Shown here piece after piece: positions 39,226-52,741 of a stretch of 64,000 bases of DNA (position 1 is its first letter; every line of letters starts with the position of its first letter). This DNA comes from Hydractinia symbiolongicarpus (lineage: Eukaryota; Cnidaria; Hydrozoa; Anthoathecata; Hydractiniidae). The stretch covers positions 2,606,001 through 2,670,000 of the forward strand of contig NC_079884.1 in assembly GCF_029227915.1 (NCBI RefSeq), written 5' to 3'. A program made the translations under genes and the position numbers. Under the pieces are notes generated by a model, which worked only from the letters and a program-made list of their open reading frames with translations, did not search any database and was not told the origin of the DNA.

Positions 39226-41567
39226 TCTTCTTAATTCGACATGATTGCAGGAACTCAGCGATTACACTGGTCGCGGTGGTAGCGCTTCATTTAAAAATTT
39301 AGATAAATAAATCATTCTTTACTGTGGCACCAATCCTAGCCGTTATGGCGCGCTGAAGAAATAGCGACAGTTTCAAAAACTACATCTCACTGACTGTCTA
39401 ACGGTGTCAGTCCGTTTGAGTTGCAACGGTTGGGTGACATATTCGTACCAACATGTACTTAGCGATAGTATTCGGATATTACTAGGTTGCATCGCTTTTA
39501 ACAGTGAAACTTTTGGCTGTGGGACTTAATTGAACTAACTTTGGACTGTGACCTGTTAAATGTGATAAATGAGACAATTGGACTCCAAGAAATAACATTC
39601 TTCTTAATTTGACGTGATTGCCTCAACTCAGCGATTACATTGGGCGCTGTGGTAGCGCTTCATTTAAAAATTTAGATAAATAAGTCATTCTTTACTGTGG
39701 AACCAATCCTATCCGTTATGGTGCGCTGAAGAAATAGAGACAGTTTCAAAAACTACATCTCACTGACTTTCTAACGGTGTCAATCCCTTTAGGTTACAAC
39801 AGTTGTGTCACATATTCGTACCAACATGTATTTAGCGATATTTTTTCTGATAATACTATGTTGCATCGCTTTTAACAGTGAAACGATTGACTCTGGGACT
39901 TAATTGAACTGATTTTGGACTGTGACTTTATAAATGTTATAAGTGAGACAATTGAACTCCAAGAAATAACATTCTTCTTAATTTGACATGATTGCAGGAA
40001 CTCAGCGATTACACTGGGCGCTGTGGTAGCGCTTCATTTAAAAATTTAGATAAATAAGTCATTCTTTACTGTGGGACCAATCTTAGCCGTTAGCGCGCTC
40101 TGAATACATAGAGACAGTTTCAAAAACTCCATTTCATTGACTTTCTAACGATGTCAATCCGTTTGAGTTACAACGGTTGCGTCACACATTTGTACCAACA
40201 TGTATTTAGTGATTTTTTTCAGATATTCCTAAGTTGTATCGCTTTCAACAGTGAAACGATTGACTTTGGGACTTAATTGAACTGATTTTGAACTTTGACC
40301 TTGAAAATGTGATAGATGAGGCATTTTGACTACAAGAAATAACTTTCTTTTTAATTTGACATGATTGCTGGAATTCAACGATTACATCAGGCTCTGTGGT
40401 AGCGGTTTATATAAAAATTTAGATAAATAAGTCTTTTCTTACTGTGAGACTAATTCTGGCCGTTAGCACCCGCTGAATAAATAGGAACGATTTCAAAGAC
40501 TACATTTCAATGAACTTTCCAGCGGTATAAATCCGTTTGAGTTACAACGGCTGCGTCACATATTCGTACCAACATGTATTTAGCGATAGTATTCGGATAT
40601 TACTAGGTTGCATCGCTTTTAACAGTGAAACGTTTGATTGTGGGACTTAATTGAACTGATTTTGGACTTTGACCTTATAAATGTGATAAATGAGGCAATA
40701 TGACTACAAGAAATAACATTCTTCTTAATTTGACATGATTGCTGGAACTCAGCGATTACCCTGGGCGCTGTGGTAAAGCTTTATTTAAAAACTAATATAA
40801 ATAAGTCATTTTATACCGTGGGACAAGTCCTAGCCGTTAGTTCGCGCTGAAGAAATAGAGACATTTTCAAAAACTACATCTCACTGACTTTTTAACGGTG
40901 TCAGTCCGTTTGAGTTACAACGGTTGGGTCACATATTCGTACCAACATGTATGTAGCGATATTTTGTCTGATATTACTAGGTTGCATCGCTCTTAACAGT
41001 GAAACGATTGACTGTGGGACTTAATTGAACTAACTTTGGACTGTGACCTGATAAATGTGATAAATGAGAAAATTTGACTCCAAGAAATAACATTCTTCTT
41101 AATTTGACCTGATTGCCTGAACTCAGCGATTAGATTGGGCGCTGTGGTAGCGCTTCATTAAAAAATTTAGATACATAAGTCATTCTTTACTGTGGGACCA
41201 TTCCTAGCCGTTATCACGCATTGAAGATATAGAGACAGTTTCAAAACCTCCATTTGATTGACTTTCTAACGGTGTCAATCCGTTTGAGTTACAACCGTGC
41301 GTCACACATTCGTACCAACATGTATTTAGTGATTTTTTTCAGATATTCTTAAGTTGTATCGCTTTCAACAGTGAAAAATTGACTATGGGACTTATTTGAA
41401 CTGATTTTGAACTGTGACCTGTTAAATGTGATAAATGAGACAATTGGACTCCAAGAAATAACATTCTTCTTAATTTGACGTGATTGCCTCACCTCAGCGA
41501 TTACATTGGGCGCTGTGGTAGCGCTTCATTTAAAAATTTAGATAAATAAGTCATTCTTTACTGTGGG
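39226..41567 (+). repeat. Divergent satellite monomers
   Basis: About six in-phase monomers of mixed subfamilies and no obvious local HOR. Local degeneration is visible, such as GGTAAAGCTTTATTT at 40773 in place of GGTAGCGCTT, and ACAACCGTGCGTCAC near 41293. That last 1-bp-shortened variant recurs near 43530, 44275 and 45765. No gene seen. Confidence 0.75.
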
Positions 41568-42313
41568 ACCAATCCTAGCCGTTATCACGCGCTGAAGAAA
41601 TAGCGACAGTTAAACAAATTACATTTCATTGTTTTTCTAAAAGTATCAATCCGCTTCAGTTACACCAGTTTCGTCACATATTCGTACCAACATGTACTTA
41701 TCGATAGTATTCGGATATTACTAGGTTGCATCGCTTTTGACAGTGAAACGTTTGACTGCGGGACTTAATTGAACTGATTTTGGACTTTGACCTTATAAAT
41801 GTAATAAATGAGCCAATTTGACTACAAGAAATAACAATCTTCTTAACCTGACATGATTGCTGGAACTCAGCGATTACACTGGGCGCTGTGGTAGCGCTTT
41901 ATTTAAAAATTAAGATAAATAAGTCATTTTTTACTGTGGGACCAATCCTAGCCGTTATCACGCGCTGAAGAAATAGCGACAGTTTCACAAACTACATTTC
42001 ATTGTTTTTCTAAAAGTATCAATCCGCTTCAGTTACACCAGTTGCGTCACATATTCGTACCAACATGTACTTATCGATAGTATACGGATATTACTAGGTT
42101 GCATCGCTTTTGACAGTGAAACGTTTGACTGCGGGACTTAATTGAACTGATTTTTGACTTTGACCTTATAAATGTAATAAGTGAGCCAATTTGACTACAA
42201 GAAATAACATTCTCCTTAACTTGACATGATTGCTGGAACTCAGCGATTACACTGGGCGCTGTGGTAGCGCTTTATTTAAAAATTAAGATAAATAAGTCAT
42301 TTTTTACTGTGCG
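41568..42313 (+). repeat. Single-monomer tandem duplication
   Basis: Two adjacent monomers, about 41568-41940 and 41941-42313, share private changes (CATTGTTTTTCTAAAAG and TTACACCAGTT). Adjacent monomers elsewhere differ strongly, so this is a local one-unit duplication. Confidence 0.75.
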
Positions 42314-43219
42314 ACCAATCCTAGCCGTTAGTTTGCGTTGAACAAGTAGAGACAGTTTCAAAAACTACATTTCATTGACTTTCTAACGGTGTCAATCCGT
42401 TTGAGTTACAACAGTTGGGTCACATATTCGTACCAACATGTATTTAGTGATTTTTTTTCAGATATTCCTAAGTTGTATCACTTTCAAAAGTGAAACGATT
42501 GACTGTGGGACTTTATTGAACTGATTTTGAACTTTAACCTTCTAAATGTGATAAATGAGCCATTTTGACTACAAGAAATAACACTCTTTTTAACTTGACA
42601 TGATTGCTGGAATTCAACGATTACATCAGGCTCTGTGGTAGCGTTTTATTTAAAAATTTAGATAAATAAGTCTTTTCTTACTGTGAGACCAATTCTGGCC
42701 GTTAGCAACCGCTGAATAGATAGGAACAATTTCAAAGACTACATTTCAATGAACTTTCTAGCGGTATAAATCCGTTTGAGTTACAACGGTTGGGTCACAT
42801 ATTTGTACCAACATGTATTTAGCGATGTTTTTCAGATATTACTAGCTTGACTCGCTTTTAACAGTGAAACGATTGACTGTGGGACTTAATTGAACTAACT
42901 TTGAATTGTGAACTGATAAATGTGATAAATGAGACAATTTGACTCCAAGAAATAACATTCTTCTTAATTTGACCTGATTGCCTAAACTCAGGGATTACAT
43001 TGGGCGCTGTGGTAGCACTTCATTTGAAAATTTAGATTAATAAGTCAGTTTTTACTGTGGCACCAATCCTAGCCCTTATCGCGCGCTGAAGAAATAGAAA
43101 CAGTTTCAAAAACTACATTTCATTGACTTTCTAACAGTGTCAATCCGTTTGAGTTACAACGGTTGTGTCACATTTTCGTACCCACATGTATTTAGCGATA
43201 TTTTTCAGATATTACTAGG
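42314..43219 (+). repeat. Divergent satellite monomers
   Basis: About two and a half in-phase monomers with private changes (CTAGCTTGACTCGC near 42842, CAGGGATTACATTGG near 42978). No local partner found. Confidence 0.7.
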
Positions 43220-43920
43220 TTGCATCGCTTCTAACAGTGAAACAATTGACTGTGGGACTTAATTGAACTAACTTTGGACTGTGACCTGATAAATGTGATA
43301 AATGAGACAATTGGACTCCAAGAAATAACATTCTTCTTAATTTGACATAATTGCCGGAACTCAGCGATTACACTGGGCGCTGTGGTAGCCCTTCATTAAA
43401 AAATTTAGATACATAAGTCATTCTTTACTGTGGGACCATTCCTAGCCCTTATCGCGCGCTGAAAATATAGAGACAGTTTCAAAAACTCCATTTTATTGAC
43501 TTTCTAACGGTGTCAATCCGTTTGAGTTACAACCGTGCGTCACACATTCGTACCAACATGTATTTAGTGATTTTTTTGAGATATTCTTAAGTTGTATCGC
43601 TTTCAACAGTGAAACGATTGACTATGGGACTTATTTGAACTGATTTTGAACTTTGACCTTCTAAATGTGATAAATGAGCCATTTTGACTACAAGAAAAAA
43701 CATTCTTTTTAATTTGACATGATTGCTGGAATTCAACGATTACATCAGGCTCTGTGGTAGCTTTTTATTTAAAAATTTAGATAAATAAGTCTTTTCTTAC
43801 TGTGAGACCAATCCTGGCTTTTAGCACCCGCTGAATAAATAGGAACAATTTCAAAGACTACATTTCAATGAACTTTCTAGCGGTATAAATCCGTTTGAGT
43901 TACAACGGTTGCGTCACATA
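43220..43920 (+). repeat. Two-monomer segment, copy 1 (partner at 43966)
   Basis: Matches about 43966-44650 at an offset of 746 bp: GCTTCTAACAGTGAAAC, GGTAGCCCTTCATTAAA, ATACATAAGTC or ATACATGAGTC, and the ACAACCGTGCGTCAC variant in the same order. Related blocks recur near 45460, 48441 and 50677. Confidence 0.78.
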
Positions 43921-44650
43921 TTCGTACCAATATGTATGTAGCGATAGTATTCGGATATTACTAGGTTGCATCGCTTCTAACAGTGAAACAATTGACTGTG
44001 GGACTTAATTGAACTAACTTTGGACTGTGACCTGATAAATGTGATAAATGAGACAATTGGACTCCAAGAAATAACATTCTTCTTAATTTGACATAATTGC
44101 CGGAACTCAGCGATTACACTGGGCGCTGTGGTAGCCCTTCATTAAAAAATTTAGATACATGAGTCATTCTTTACTGTGGGACCATTCCTAGCCCTTATCG
44201 CGCGCTGAAGATATAGAGACAGTTTCAAAAACTCCATTTGATTGACTTTCTAACGGTGTCAATCCGTTTGAGTTACAACCGTGCGTCACACATTCGTACC
44301 AACATGTATTTAGTGATTTTTTTGAGATATTCTTAAGTTGTATCGCTTTCAACAGTGAAACGATTGACTATGGGACTTATTTGAACTGATTTTGAACTTT
44401 GACCTTCTAAATGTGATAAATGAGCCATTTTGACTACAAGAAAAAACATTCTTTTTAATTTGACATGATTGCTGGAATTCAACGATTACATCAGGCTCCG
44501 TGGTAGCGCTTGATTTAAAAATTTAGATAAATTAGTCTTTTCTTACTGTGAGACCAATCCTGGCCGTTAGCACCCGCTGAATAAATAGGAACAATTTCAA
44601 AGACTACATTTCAATGAATTTTCTAGCGGTATAAATCCGTTTGAGTTACA
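43921..44650 (+). repeat. Two-monomer segment, copy 2
   Basis: Partner of the previous segment, with small differences (CGTGGTAGCGCTTGATTT near 44500 instead of TGTGGTAGCTTTTTATTT). Confidence 0.78.
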
Positions 44651-45049
44651 ACGGTTGCGTCACATATTCGTACCAACATCTATGTAGCGATAGTGTTCGG
44701 ATATTACTAGGTTGCATCGCTTTTAACAGCGAAACGTTTGATTGTGGGACTTAATTGAACTGATTTTGGACGTTGACCTTTTAAATGTGATAAATGAGGC
44801 AATATGACTACAAGAAATAACATTCTTCTTAATTTGACATGATTGCAGCAACTCAGCGATTACAGTAGGCCCTGTGGTAGCGCTTTATTTGAAAACTTAG
44901 ATAAATAAGTCATTTTTTACTGCGGGACCAATCCTAGCCGTTATCGCGCGCTGAAGAAATAGCGACAGTTTCAAAAACTACATTTCAATGAATTTATAAC
45001 CGTATCAATCCGCTTCAGTTTTGCGTCACATATTCGTACCAACATGTAT
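44651..45049 (+). repeat. Divergent monomer with 8-bp deletion
   Basis: Near 45011-45025 the sequence reads CGCTTCAGTTTTGCGTCAC where other copies have CGCTTCAGTTACAACGGTTG then CGTCAC. Eight bases are missing, so this monomer is about 365 bp. It has the CGAAAACTTAG-like AT-rich start seen also near 54580 and 57550. Confidence 0.8.
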
Positions 45050-45880
45050 TTAGCGATATTTTTCTCATATTACAAGGTTGCATCGCTTTTAACAGTGAAA
45101 CGATTGACTGTGGGACTTAATTGAACTGATTTTGAACTTTGACCTTCTAAATGTGATAATTGAGCCATTTTGACTACAAGAAATAACATTCCTTTTAATT
45201 CGACATGATTGCTGGAATTCAACGATTACATCAGGCTCTGTGGTAGCTTTTTATTTAAAAATTTAGATAAATAAGTCTTTTCTTACTGTGAGACCAATCC
45301 TGGCTTTTAGCACCCGCTGAATAAATAGGAACAATTTCAAAGACTACATTTCAATGAACTTTCTAGCGGTATTAATCCGTTTGAGTTACAACGGTTGCGT
45401 CACATATTCGTACCAACATGTATGTAGCGATAGTATTCGAATATTACTAGGTTACATCGCTTCTAACAGTGAAACAATTGACTGTGGGACTTAATTGAAC
45501 TAACGTTGGACTGTGACCTGATAAATGTGATAAATGAGACAATTGGACTCCAAGAAATAACATTCTTCTTAATTTGACATAATTGCGGAACTCAGCGATT
45601 ACACTGGGCGCTGTGGTAGCCCTTCATTAAAAAATATAGATACATAAGTCATTCTTTACTGTGGGACCATTCCTAGCCCTTATCGCGCGCTGAAGATATA
45701 GAGACAGTTTCAAAAACTCCATTTGATTGACTTTCTAACGGTGTCAATCCGTTTGAGTTACAACCGTGCGTCACACATTCGTACTAACATGTATTTAGTG
45801 ATTTTTTTCAGATATTCTTAAGTTGTATCGCTTTCAACAGTGAAATGATTGACTGTGGGACTTAATTGAACTGATTTTAA
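45050..45880 (+). repeat. Two-monomer segment, copy 1 (partner at 48031)
   Basis: Matches about 48031-48860 at an offset near 2981 bp (eight monomers): TTTTTCTCATATTACAA, TTGACCTTCTAAATGTG, a CTGGCTTTTAGCACCC form, then GCTTCTAACAGTG. The divergence is several percent, so it is older than the HORs at 17 and 58 kb. Confidence 0.7.
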
Positions 45881-48030
45881 ACTTTGACCTTCTAAATGTG
45901 ATAAATGAGCCATTTTGACTACAAGAAATAACATTCTTTTTAATTTGACATGATTGCTGGAATTCAACGATTACATCAGGCTCTGTGGTAGCGTTTTATT
46001 TAAAAATTTAGATAAATAGGTCTTTTCTTACTGTGAGACCAATGCTGGCTTTTAGCACCCGCTGAATAAATAGGAACAATTTCAAAGACTACATTTCAAT
46101 GAACTTTCTAGCGGTATAAATCCGTTTGAGTTACAACGGTTGCGTCACATATTCGTACCAACATGTATTTAGTGATTTTTTTCCAATATTCCAAAGTTGT
46201 ATCGCTTTCAACAGTGAAACGATTGACTGTGGGAATTAACTGAACTGATTTTGGACTTTCACCTTATATATGTGATAAATGAGCCATTTTGATTACAAGA
46301 AATAACATTCTTCTTAATTTGACATGATTGCTGGAATTCAACGATTACATCAGGCTCTGTGGTAGCGTTTTATTTACAAATTTAGATAAATAAGTCTTTT
46401 CTTACTCTGACACCAATCCTGGCCGTTAGCACCCGCTGAATAAATAGGAACAATTTCAAAGACTACATTTCCATGAACTTTCTAGCGGTATAAATCCGTT
46501 TGAGTTACAACAGTTGCGTCACATATTCGTACCAACATGTATGTAGCCATAATATTCGGATATTATTAGGTTGCATCGCTTTTAACAGTGAAACGTTTGA
46601 CTGTGGGACTTAATTGAACTGATTTTAGACTTTGACCTCATAAATATAATAAATGAGCCAGTTTGAATACAAGAAATAACATTTTTCTTAATTTGACATG
46701 ACTGCTGGAACTCAGCGATTACACTGGACCCTGTGGTAGCGCTTCATTTAAAAATTTAGATGAGTAAGTCATTTCTACTGTGGAACCAATCCTAGCCGTT
46801 AGCGCGTGCTGATGATATAGAAACAGTTTCAAAAACTCCATTTAATGACTTTCTAACAGTGTCAATCCGTTTGAGTTAAAACGGTTGCGTCACACATTTG
46901 TACCAACATGTATTTAGTGATTTTTTTCCGATTTTCCAAAGTTGTATCGCTTTCAACAGTGAAACGAATGACTGTGGGAATTAACTGAACTGATTTTGAA
47001 CTTTGACCTTCTAAATGTGATAAATGAGCCATTTTGACTACAAGAAATAACATTCTTTTTAATTAGACATGATTGCTGGAATTCAGCGATTACACTGGGC
47101 TCTGTGGTAGCGTTTTATTTAAAAATTTAGATAAATAAGTCTTTTCTTACTGTGAGACCAATCCTGGCTTTTAGCACCCGCTGAATAAATAGGAACAATT
47201 TCAAAGTCTACATTTCAATGAACTTTCTAGCGGTATAAAACCGTTTGAGTTACAACGGTTGCGTCACATGTTCGTACCAACATGTATGTAGCGATAGTAT
47301 TCGGATATTACTAGGTTGCATCGCATTTAACAGTGAAACGTTTGACTGTGGGACTTAATTAAACTGATTTTAGACTTTGACCTCATAAATGTAATAAATG
47401 AGCCTGTTTGACTACAAGAAGTAACATTTTTCTTAATTTGACATGACTGCTGGAACTCAGCGATTACACTGGACCCTGTCGTAGCGCTTCATTTAAAAAT
47501 TTAGATGAGTAAGTCATTTCTACTGTGGGACCAATCCTAGTCGTTAGCGCATGCTGATGATATAGAGACAGTTTCCAAAACTCCATTTAATTACTTTCTA
47601 ACGGTGTCAATCCGTTTGAGTTACAACGGTTGCGTCACACATTCATACCTACATGTATTTAGTGATTTTTTCCGATATTCCAAAGTTGTATCGCTTTCAA
47701 CAGTGAAAGGATTGACTGTGGGACTTAACTGAACTGATTTTGGACTTTCACCTTATATATGTGATAAATGAGCCATTTTGACTGCAAGAAATAACATTCT
47801 TCTTAACTTGACGTGATTGCCGGAACTCAGCAATTGCATTGTGCGCTGTGGTAGTGCGTCATTTAAAAGTTTAGATAAATAATTCATTCTCCACTGTGGT
47901 ACCAATCCTAGCCGTTATCGCACGCTGAAACAATAGCGACAGTTTCAAAAACTACAGTTCAATGACTTTCTAACGGTATCAATCCGCTTAAGTTACAACG
48001 GTTGCGTCACATATTCGTACCAACATGTAT
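45881..48030 (+). repeat. Divergent satellite monomers
   Basis: About six in-phase monomers. A two-monomer relation is visible between about 46740-46960 and 47487-47700 (GATGAGTAAGTCATTTCTAC, TGCTGATGATATAGA). Private decay includes GGTAGTGCGTCATTT near 47850. No gene is seen; the conserved minus-strand open frame of 63 codons here is satellite. Confidence 0.75.
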
Positions 48031-49389
48031 TTAGCGATATTTTTCTCATATTACAACGTTGCATAGCTTTTAACAGTGAAATGATTGACAGTGGGACTTA
48101 ATTGAACTGATTTTGAACTTTGACCTTCTAAATGTGATAAATGAGCCATTTTGACTACAAAAAATAACATTCTTTTTAATTTGACATGATTGCTGGAATT
48201 CAACGATTACATCAGGCTCGGTGGTAGCGTTTTATTTAAAAATTTAGATAAATAAGTCTTTTCTTACTGTGAGACCAATCCTGGCTTTTAGCACCCGCTG
48301 AATAAATAGGAACAATTTCAAAGACTACATTTCAATGAACTTTCTAGCGGTATAAATCCGTTTGAGTTACAACGGTTGCGTCACATATTCGTACCAACAT
48401 GTATGTAGCGATAGTATTCGGATATTACTAGGTTGCATCGCTTCTAACAGTGAAACAATTGACTATGGGACTTAATTGAACTAACTTTGGACTGTAACCT
48501 GATAAATGTGATAAATGAGACAATTGGACTCCAAGAAATAACATTCTTCTTAATTTGACATAATTGCCGGAACTCAGCGATTACACTGGGCGCTGTGGTA
48601 GCGCTTCATTAAAAAATTTAGATACATAAGTCATTCTTTACTGTGGGACCATTCCTAGCCGTTATCGCGCGCTGAAGATATTGAGACAGTTTCAAAAACT
48701 CCATTTGATTGACTTTCTAACGGTGTCAATCCGTTTGAGTTACATCCGTTCGTCACACATTCGTACCAACATGTATTTAGTGATTTTTCTCAGATATTCT
48801 TAAGTTGTATCGCTTTCAACAGTGAAACGATTGACTGTGGTAATTAACTGAACTGATTTTGAACTTTGACCTTCTAAATGTGATAAATGAGCCATTTTGA
48901 CTACAAGAAATAACATTCTTTTTAATTTGACATGATTGCTGGAATTTAACGATTACATCAGGCTCTATGGTAGCGTTTTATTTTAAAATTTAGATAAATA
49001 AGTCTTTTCTTACTGTGAGACCAATCCTGGCCTTTAGCACCCGCTGAATAAATAGAAACAATTTCAAAGGCTACATTTCAATGAACTTTCTAGCGGTATA
49101 AATCCGTTTGAGTTACAACGGTTGCGTCACATATTCGTACCAACATGTACTTAGTGATTTTCTTCCGATATTACTAACTTGCATCGCTTTTAACGAAGAA
49201 ACGATTGACTGTGGGACTTAATTGAACTGATTTTAGACTTTGACCTCATAAATGTAATAAATGAGCCAGTTTGACTACAAGAAATAACATTTTTCTTAAT
49301 TTGACATGACTGCTGGAACTCAGCGATTACACTGGACCCTGTGGTAGCTCTTCATTTAAAAATTTAGATGAGTAAGTCATTTCTACTGT
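48031..49389 (+). repeat. Divergent monomers leading into 4-mer HOR
   Basis: The first 830 bp repeat 45050-45880. Near 49185-49200 the usual TTAACAGTGAAACG is changed to TTAACGAAGAAACG. The last monomer (marker 49352) is a chimera whose right part, after about 49395, is the fourth monomer type of the following HOR. Confidence 0.72.
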
Positions 49390-51251
49390 GGGACCAATCC
49401 TAGCCGTTAGAGCGTGCTGATGATATAGAGACAGTTTCAAAAACTCCATTTAATGACTTTCTAACGGTGTCAATCCTTTTGAGTTACAACGGTTGCGTCA
49501 CACATTCGTACCAACATGTATTTAGTGATTTTTTTCCGATTTTCTAAAGTTGTATCGCTTTCAACAGTGAAACGATTGACTGTGGGAATTAACTGAACTG
49601 ATTTTGAACTTTGACCTTCTAAATGTGATAAATGAGCCATTTTGACTACAAGAAATAACATTCTTTTTAATTTGACATGATTGCTGGAATTCAGCGATTA
49701 CATGGGGCTCTGTGGTAGCGTTTTATTTAAAAATTTAGATAAATTAGTCAGTCTTTACTGTGGCACCAATCCTAGCCGTAATCGCGCGCTGAAGAAATAA
49801 GCGACAGTTTCAAAAACTGCATTTCATTCTCTTTCTAACGGTGTCAATCCGTTTGAGTTACAACGCTTGGGTCACATATTTGTACCAATATGTATTTAGC
49901 GATGTTTTTCAGATATTAATAGGTTGCATCGCTTCTAACAGTGAAACGTTTGACTGTGGGACTTAATTGAACTGATTTTAGACTTTGACCTCATAAATGT
50001 AATAAATGAGCCAGTTTGACTACAAGAAATAACATTTTTCTTAATTTGACATGACTTCTGGAACTCAGCGATTACACTGGACCCTGTGGTAGCGCTTCAT
50101 TTAAAAATTTAGATGAGTAAGTTCTTTCTACTGTGGGACCAATCCTAGCCGTTAGCGCGTGCTGATGATATAGAGACAGTTTCAAAAACTCCATTTAATG
50201 ACTTTCTAACGGTGTCAATCCGTTTGAGTTACAACGGTTGCGTCACACATTCGTACCAACATGTATTTAGTGATTTTTTTCCGATATTCTAAAGTTGTAT
50301 CGCTTTCAACAGTGAAACGATTGACTGTGGGAATTAACTGAACTGATTTTGAACTTTGACCTTCTAAATGTGATAAATGAGCCATTTTGACTACAAGAAA
50401 TAACATTCTTTTTAATTTGACATGATTGCTGGAATTCAGCGATTACATGGGGCTCTGTGGTAGCGTTTTATTTAAAAATTTAGATAAATAAGTCAGTCTT
50501 TACTGTGAGACCAATCCTGGCTTTTAGCACCCGCTGAATAAATAGGAACAATTTCAAAGACTACATTTCAATGAACTTTCTAGCGGTATAAATCCGTTTG
50601 AGTTACAACGGTTGCGTCACATATTCGTACCAACATGTAAGTAGCGATAGTATTCGGATATTACTAGGTTGCATCGCTTCTAACAGTGAAACAATTGACT
50701 GTGGGACTTAATTGAACTAACTTTGGACTGTGACCTGATAAATGTGATAAATGAGACAATTGGACTCCAAGAAATAACATTCTTCTTAATTTGACATAAT
50801 TGCCGGAACTCAGCGATTACACTGGGCGCTGTGGTAGCGCTTCATTAAAAAATTTAGATACATAAGTCATTCTTTACTGTGGGACCAATCCTAGCCGTTA
50901 GAGCGTGCTGATGATATAGAGACAGTTTCAAAAACTCCATTTAATGACTTTCTAACGGTGTCAATCCTTTTGAGTTACAACGGTTGCGTGACACATTCGT
51001 ACCAACATGTATTTAGTGATTTTTTTCCGATTTTCTAAAGTTGTATCGCTTTCAACAGTGAAACGATTGACTGTGGGAATTAACTGAACTGATTTTGAAC
51101 TTTGACCTTCTAAATGTGATAAATGAGCCATCTTGACTACAAGAAATAACATTCTTTTTAATTTGACATGATTGCTGGAATTCAGCGATTACATGGGGCT
51201 CTGTGGTAGCGTTTTATTTAAAAATTTAGATAAATAAGTCAGTCTTTACAG
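49390..51251 (+). repeat. Four-monomer HOR (1490 bp), first copy plus lead-in
   Basis: The HOR begins with the tail of a type-d monomer (CCGTTAGAGCGTGCTGATG at 49402), followed by a full a-b-c-d unit from 49761. Type a has TGGCACCAATCC with CCGTAATCGCGCG. Type b has AAGTTCTTTCTACTGTGG. Type c has a CTGGCTTTTAGCACCC form. Type d has ACATAAGTCATTC then TTAGAGCGTGC. The first copy has one extra A in GAAATAAGCGACAG near 49798. Confidence 0.88.
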
Positions 51252-52741
51252 TGGCACCAATCCTAGCCGTAATCGCGCGCTGAAGAAATAGCGACAGTTT
51301 CAAAAACTGAATTTCATTCTCTTTCTAACGGTGTCAATCCGTTTGAGTTACAACACTTGGGTCACATATTTGTACCAATATGTATTTAGCGATGTTTTTC
51401 AGATATTAATAGGTTGCATCGCTTCTAACAGTGAAACGTTTGACTGTGGGACTTAATTGAACTGATTTTAGACTTTGACCTCATAAATGTAATAAATGAG
51501 CCAGTTTGACTACAAGAAATAACATTTTTCTTAATTTGACATGACTTCTGGAACTCAGCGATTACACTGGACCCTGTGGTAGCGCTTCATTTAAAAATTT
51601 AGATGAGTAAGTTCTTTCTACTGTGGGACCAATCCTAGCCGTTAGCGCGTGCTGATGATATAGAGACAGTTTCAAAAACTCCATTTAATGACTTTCTAAC
51701 GGTGTCAATCCGTTTGAGTTACAACGGTTGCGTCACACATTCGTACCAACATGTATTTAGTGATTTTTTTCCGATATTCTAAAGTTGTATCGCTTTCAAC
51801 AGTGAAACGATTGACTGTGGGAATTAACTGAACTGATTTTGAACTTTGACCTTCTAAATGTGATAAATGAGCCATTTTGACTACAAGAAATAACATTCTT
51901 TTTAATTTGACATGATTGCTGGAATTCAGCGATTACATGGGGCTCTGTGGTAGCGTTTTATTTAAAAATTTAGATAAATAAGTCAGTCTTTACTGTGAGA
52001 CCAATCCTGGCTTTTAGCACCCGCTGAATAAATAGGAACAATTTCAAAGACTACATTTCAATGAACTTTCTAGCGGTATAAATCCGTTTGAGTTACAACG
52101 GTTGCGTCACATATTCGTACCAACATGTAAGTAGCGATAGTATTCGGATATTACTAGGTTGCATCGCTTCTAACAGTGAAACAATTGACTGTGGGACTTA
52201 ATTGAACTAACTTTGGACTGTGACCTGATAAATGTGATAAATGAGACAATTGGACTCCAAGAAATAACATTCTTCTTAATTTGACATAATTGCCGGAACT
52301 CAGCGATTACACTGGGCGCTGTGGTAGCGCTTCATTAAAAAATTTAGATACATAAGTCATTCTTTACTGTGGGACCAATCCTAGCCGTTAGAGCGTGCTG
52401 ATGATATAGAGACAGTTTCAAAAACTCCATTTAATGACTTTTTAACGGTGTCAATCCTTTTGAGTTACAACGGTTGCGTGACACATTCGTACCAACATGT
52501 ATTTAGTGATTTTTTTCCGATTTTCTAAAGTTGTATCGCTTTCAACAGTGAAACGATTGACTGTGGGAATTAACTGAACTGATTTTGAACTTTGACCTTT
52601 TAAATGTGATAAATGAGCCATTTTGACTACAAGAAATAACATTCTTTTTATTTTGACATGATTGCTGGAATTCAGCGATTACATGGGGCTCTGTGGTAGC
52701 GTTTTATTTAAAAATTTAGATAAATAAGTCAGTCTTTACAG
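51252..52741 (+). repeat. Four-monomer HOR (1490 bp), second copy
   Basis: TGGCACCAATCC recurs at 49761, 51252 and 52742, offsets of 1491 and 1490 bp. The a-b-c-d order is kept. Few differences from the first copy were noticed, for example AACACTTGGGTCAC near 51352 versus AACGCTTGGGTCAC. Confidence 0.9.
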
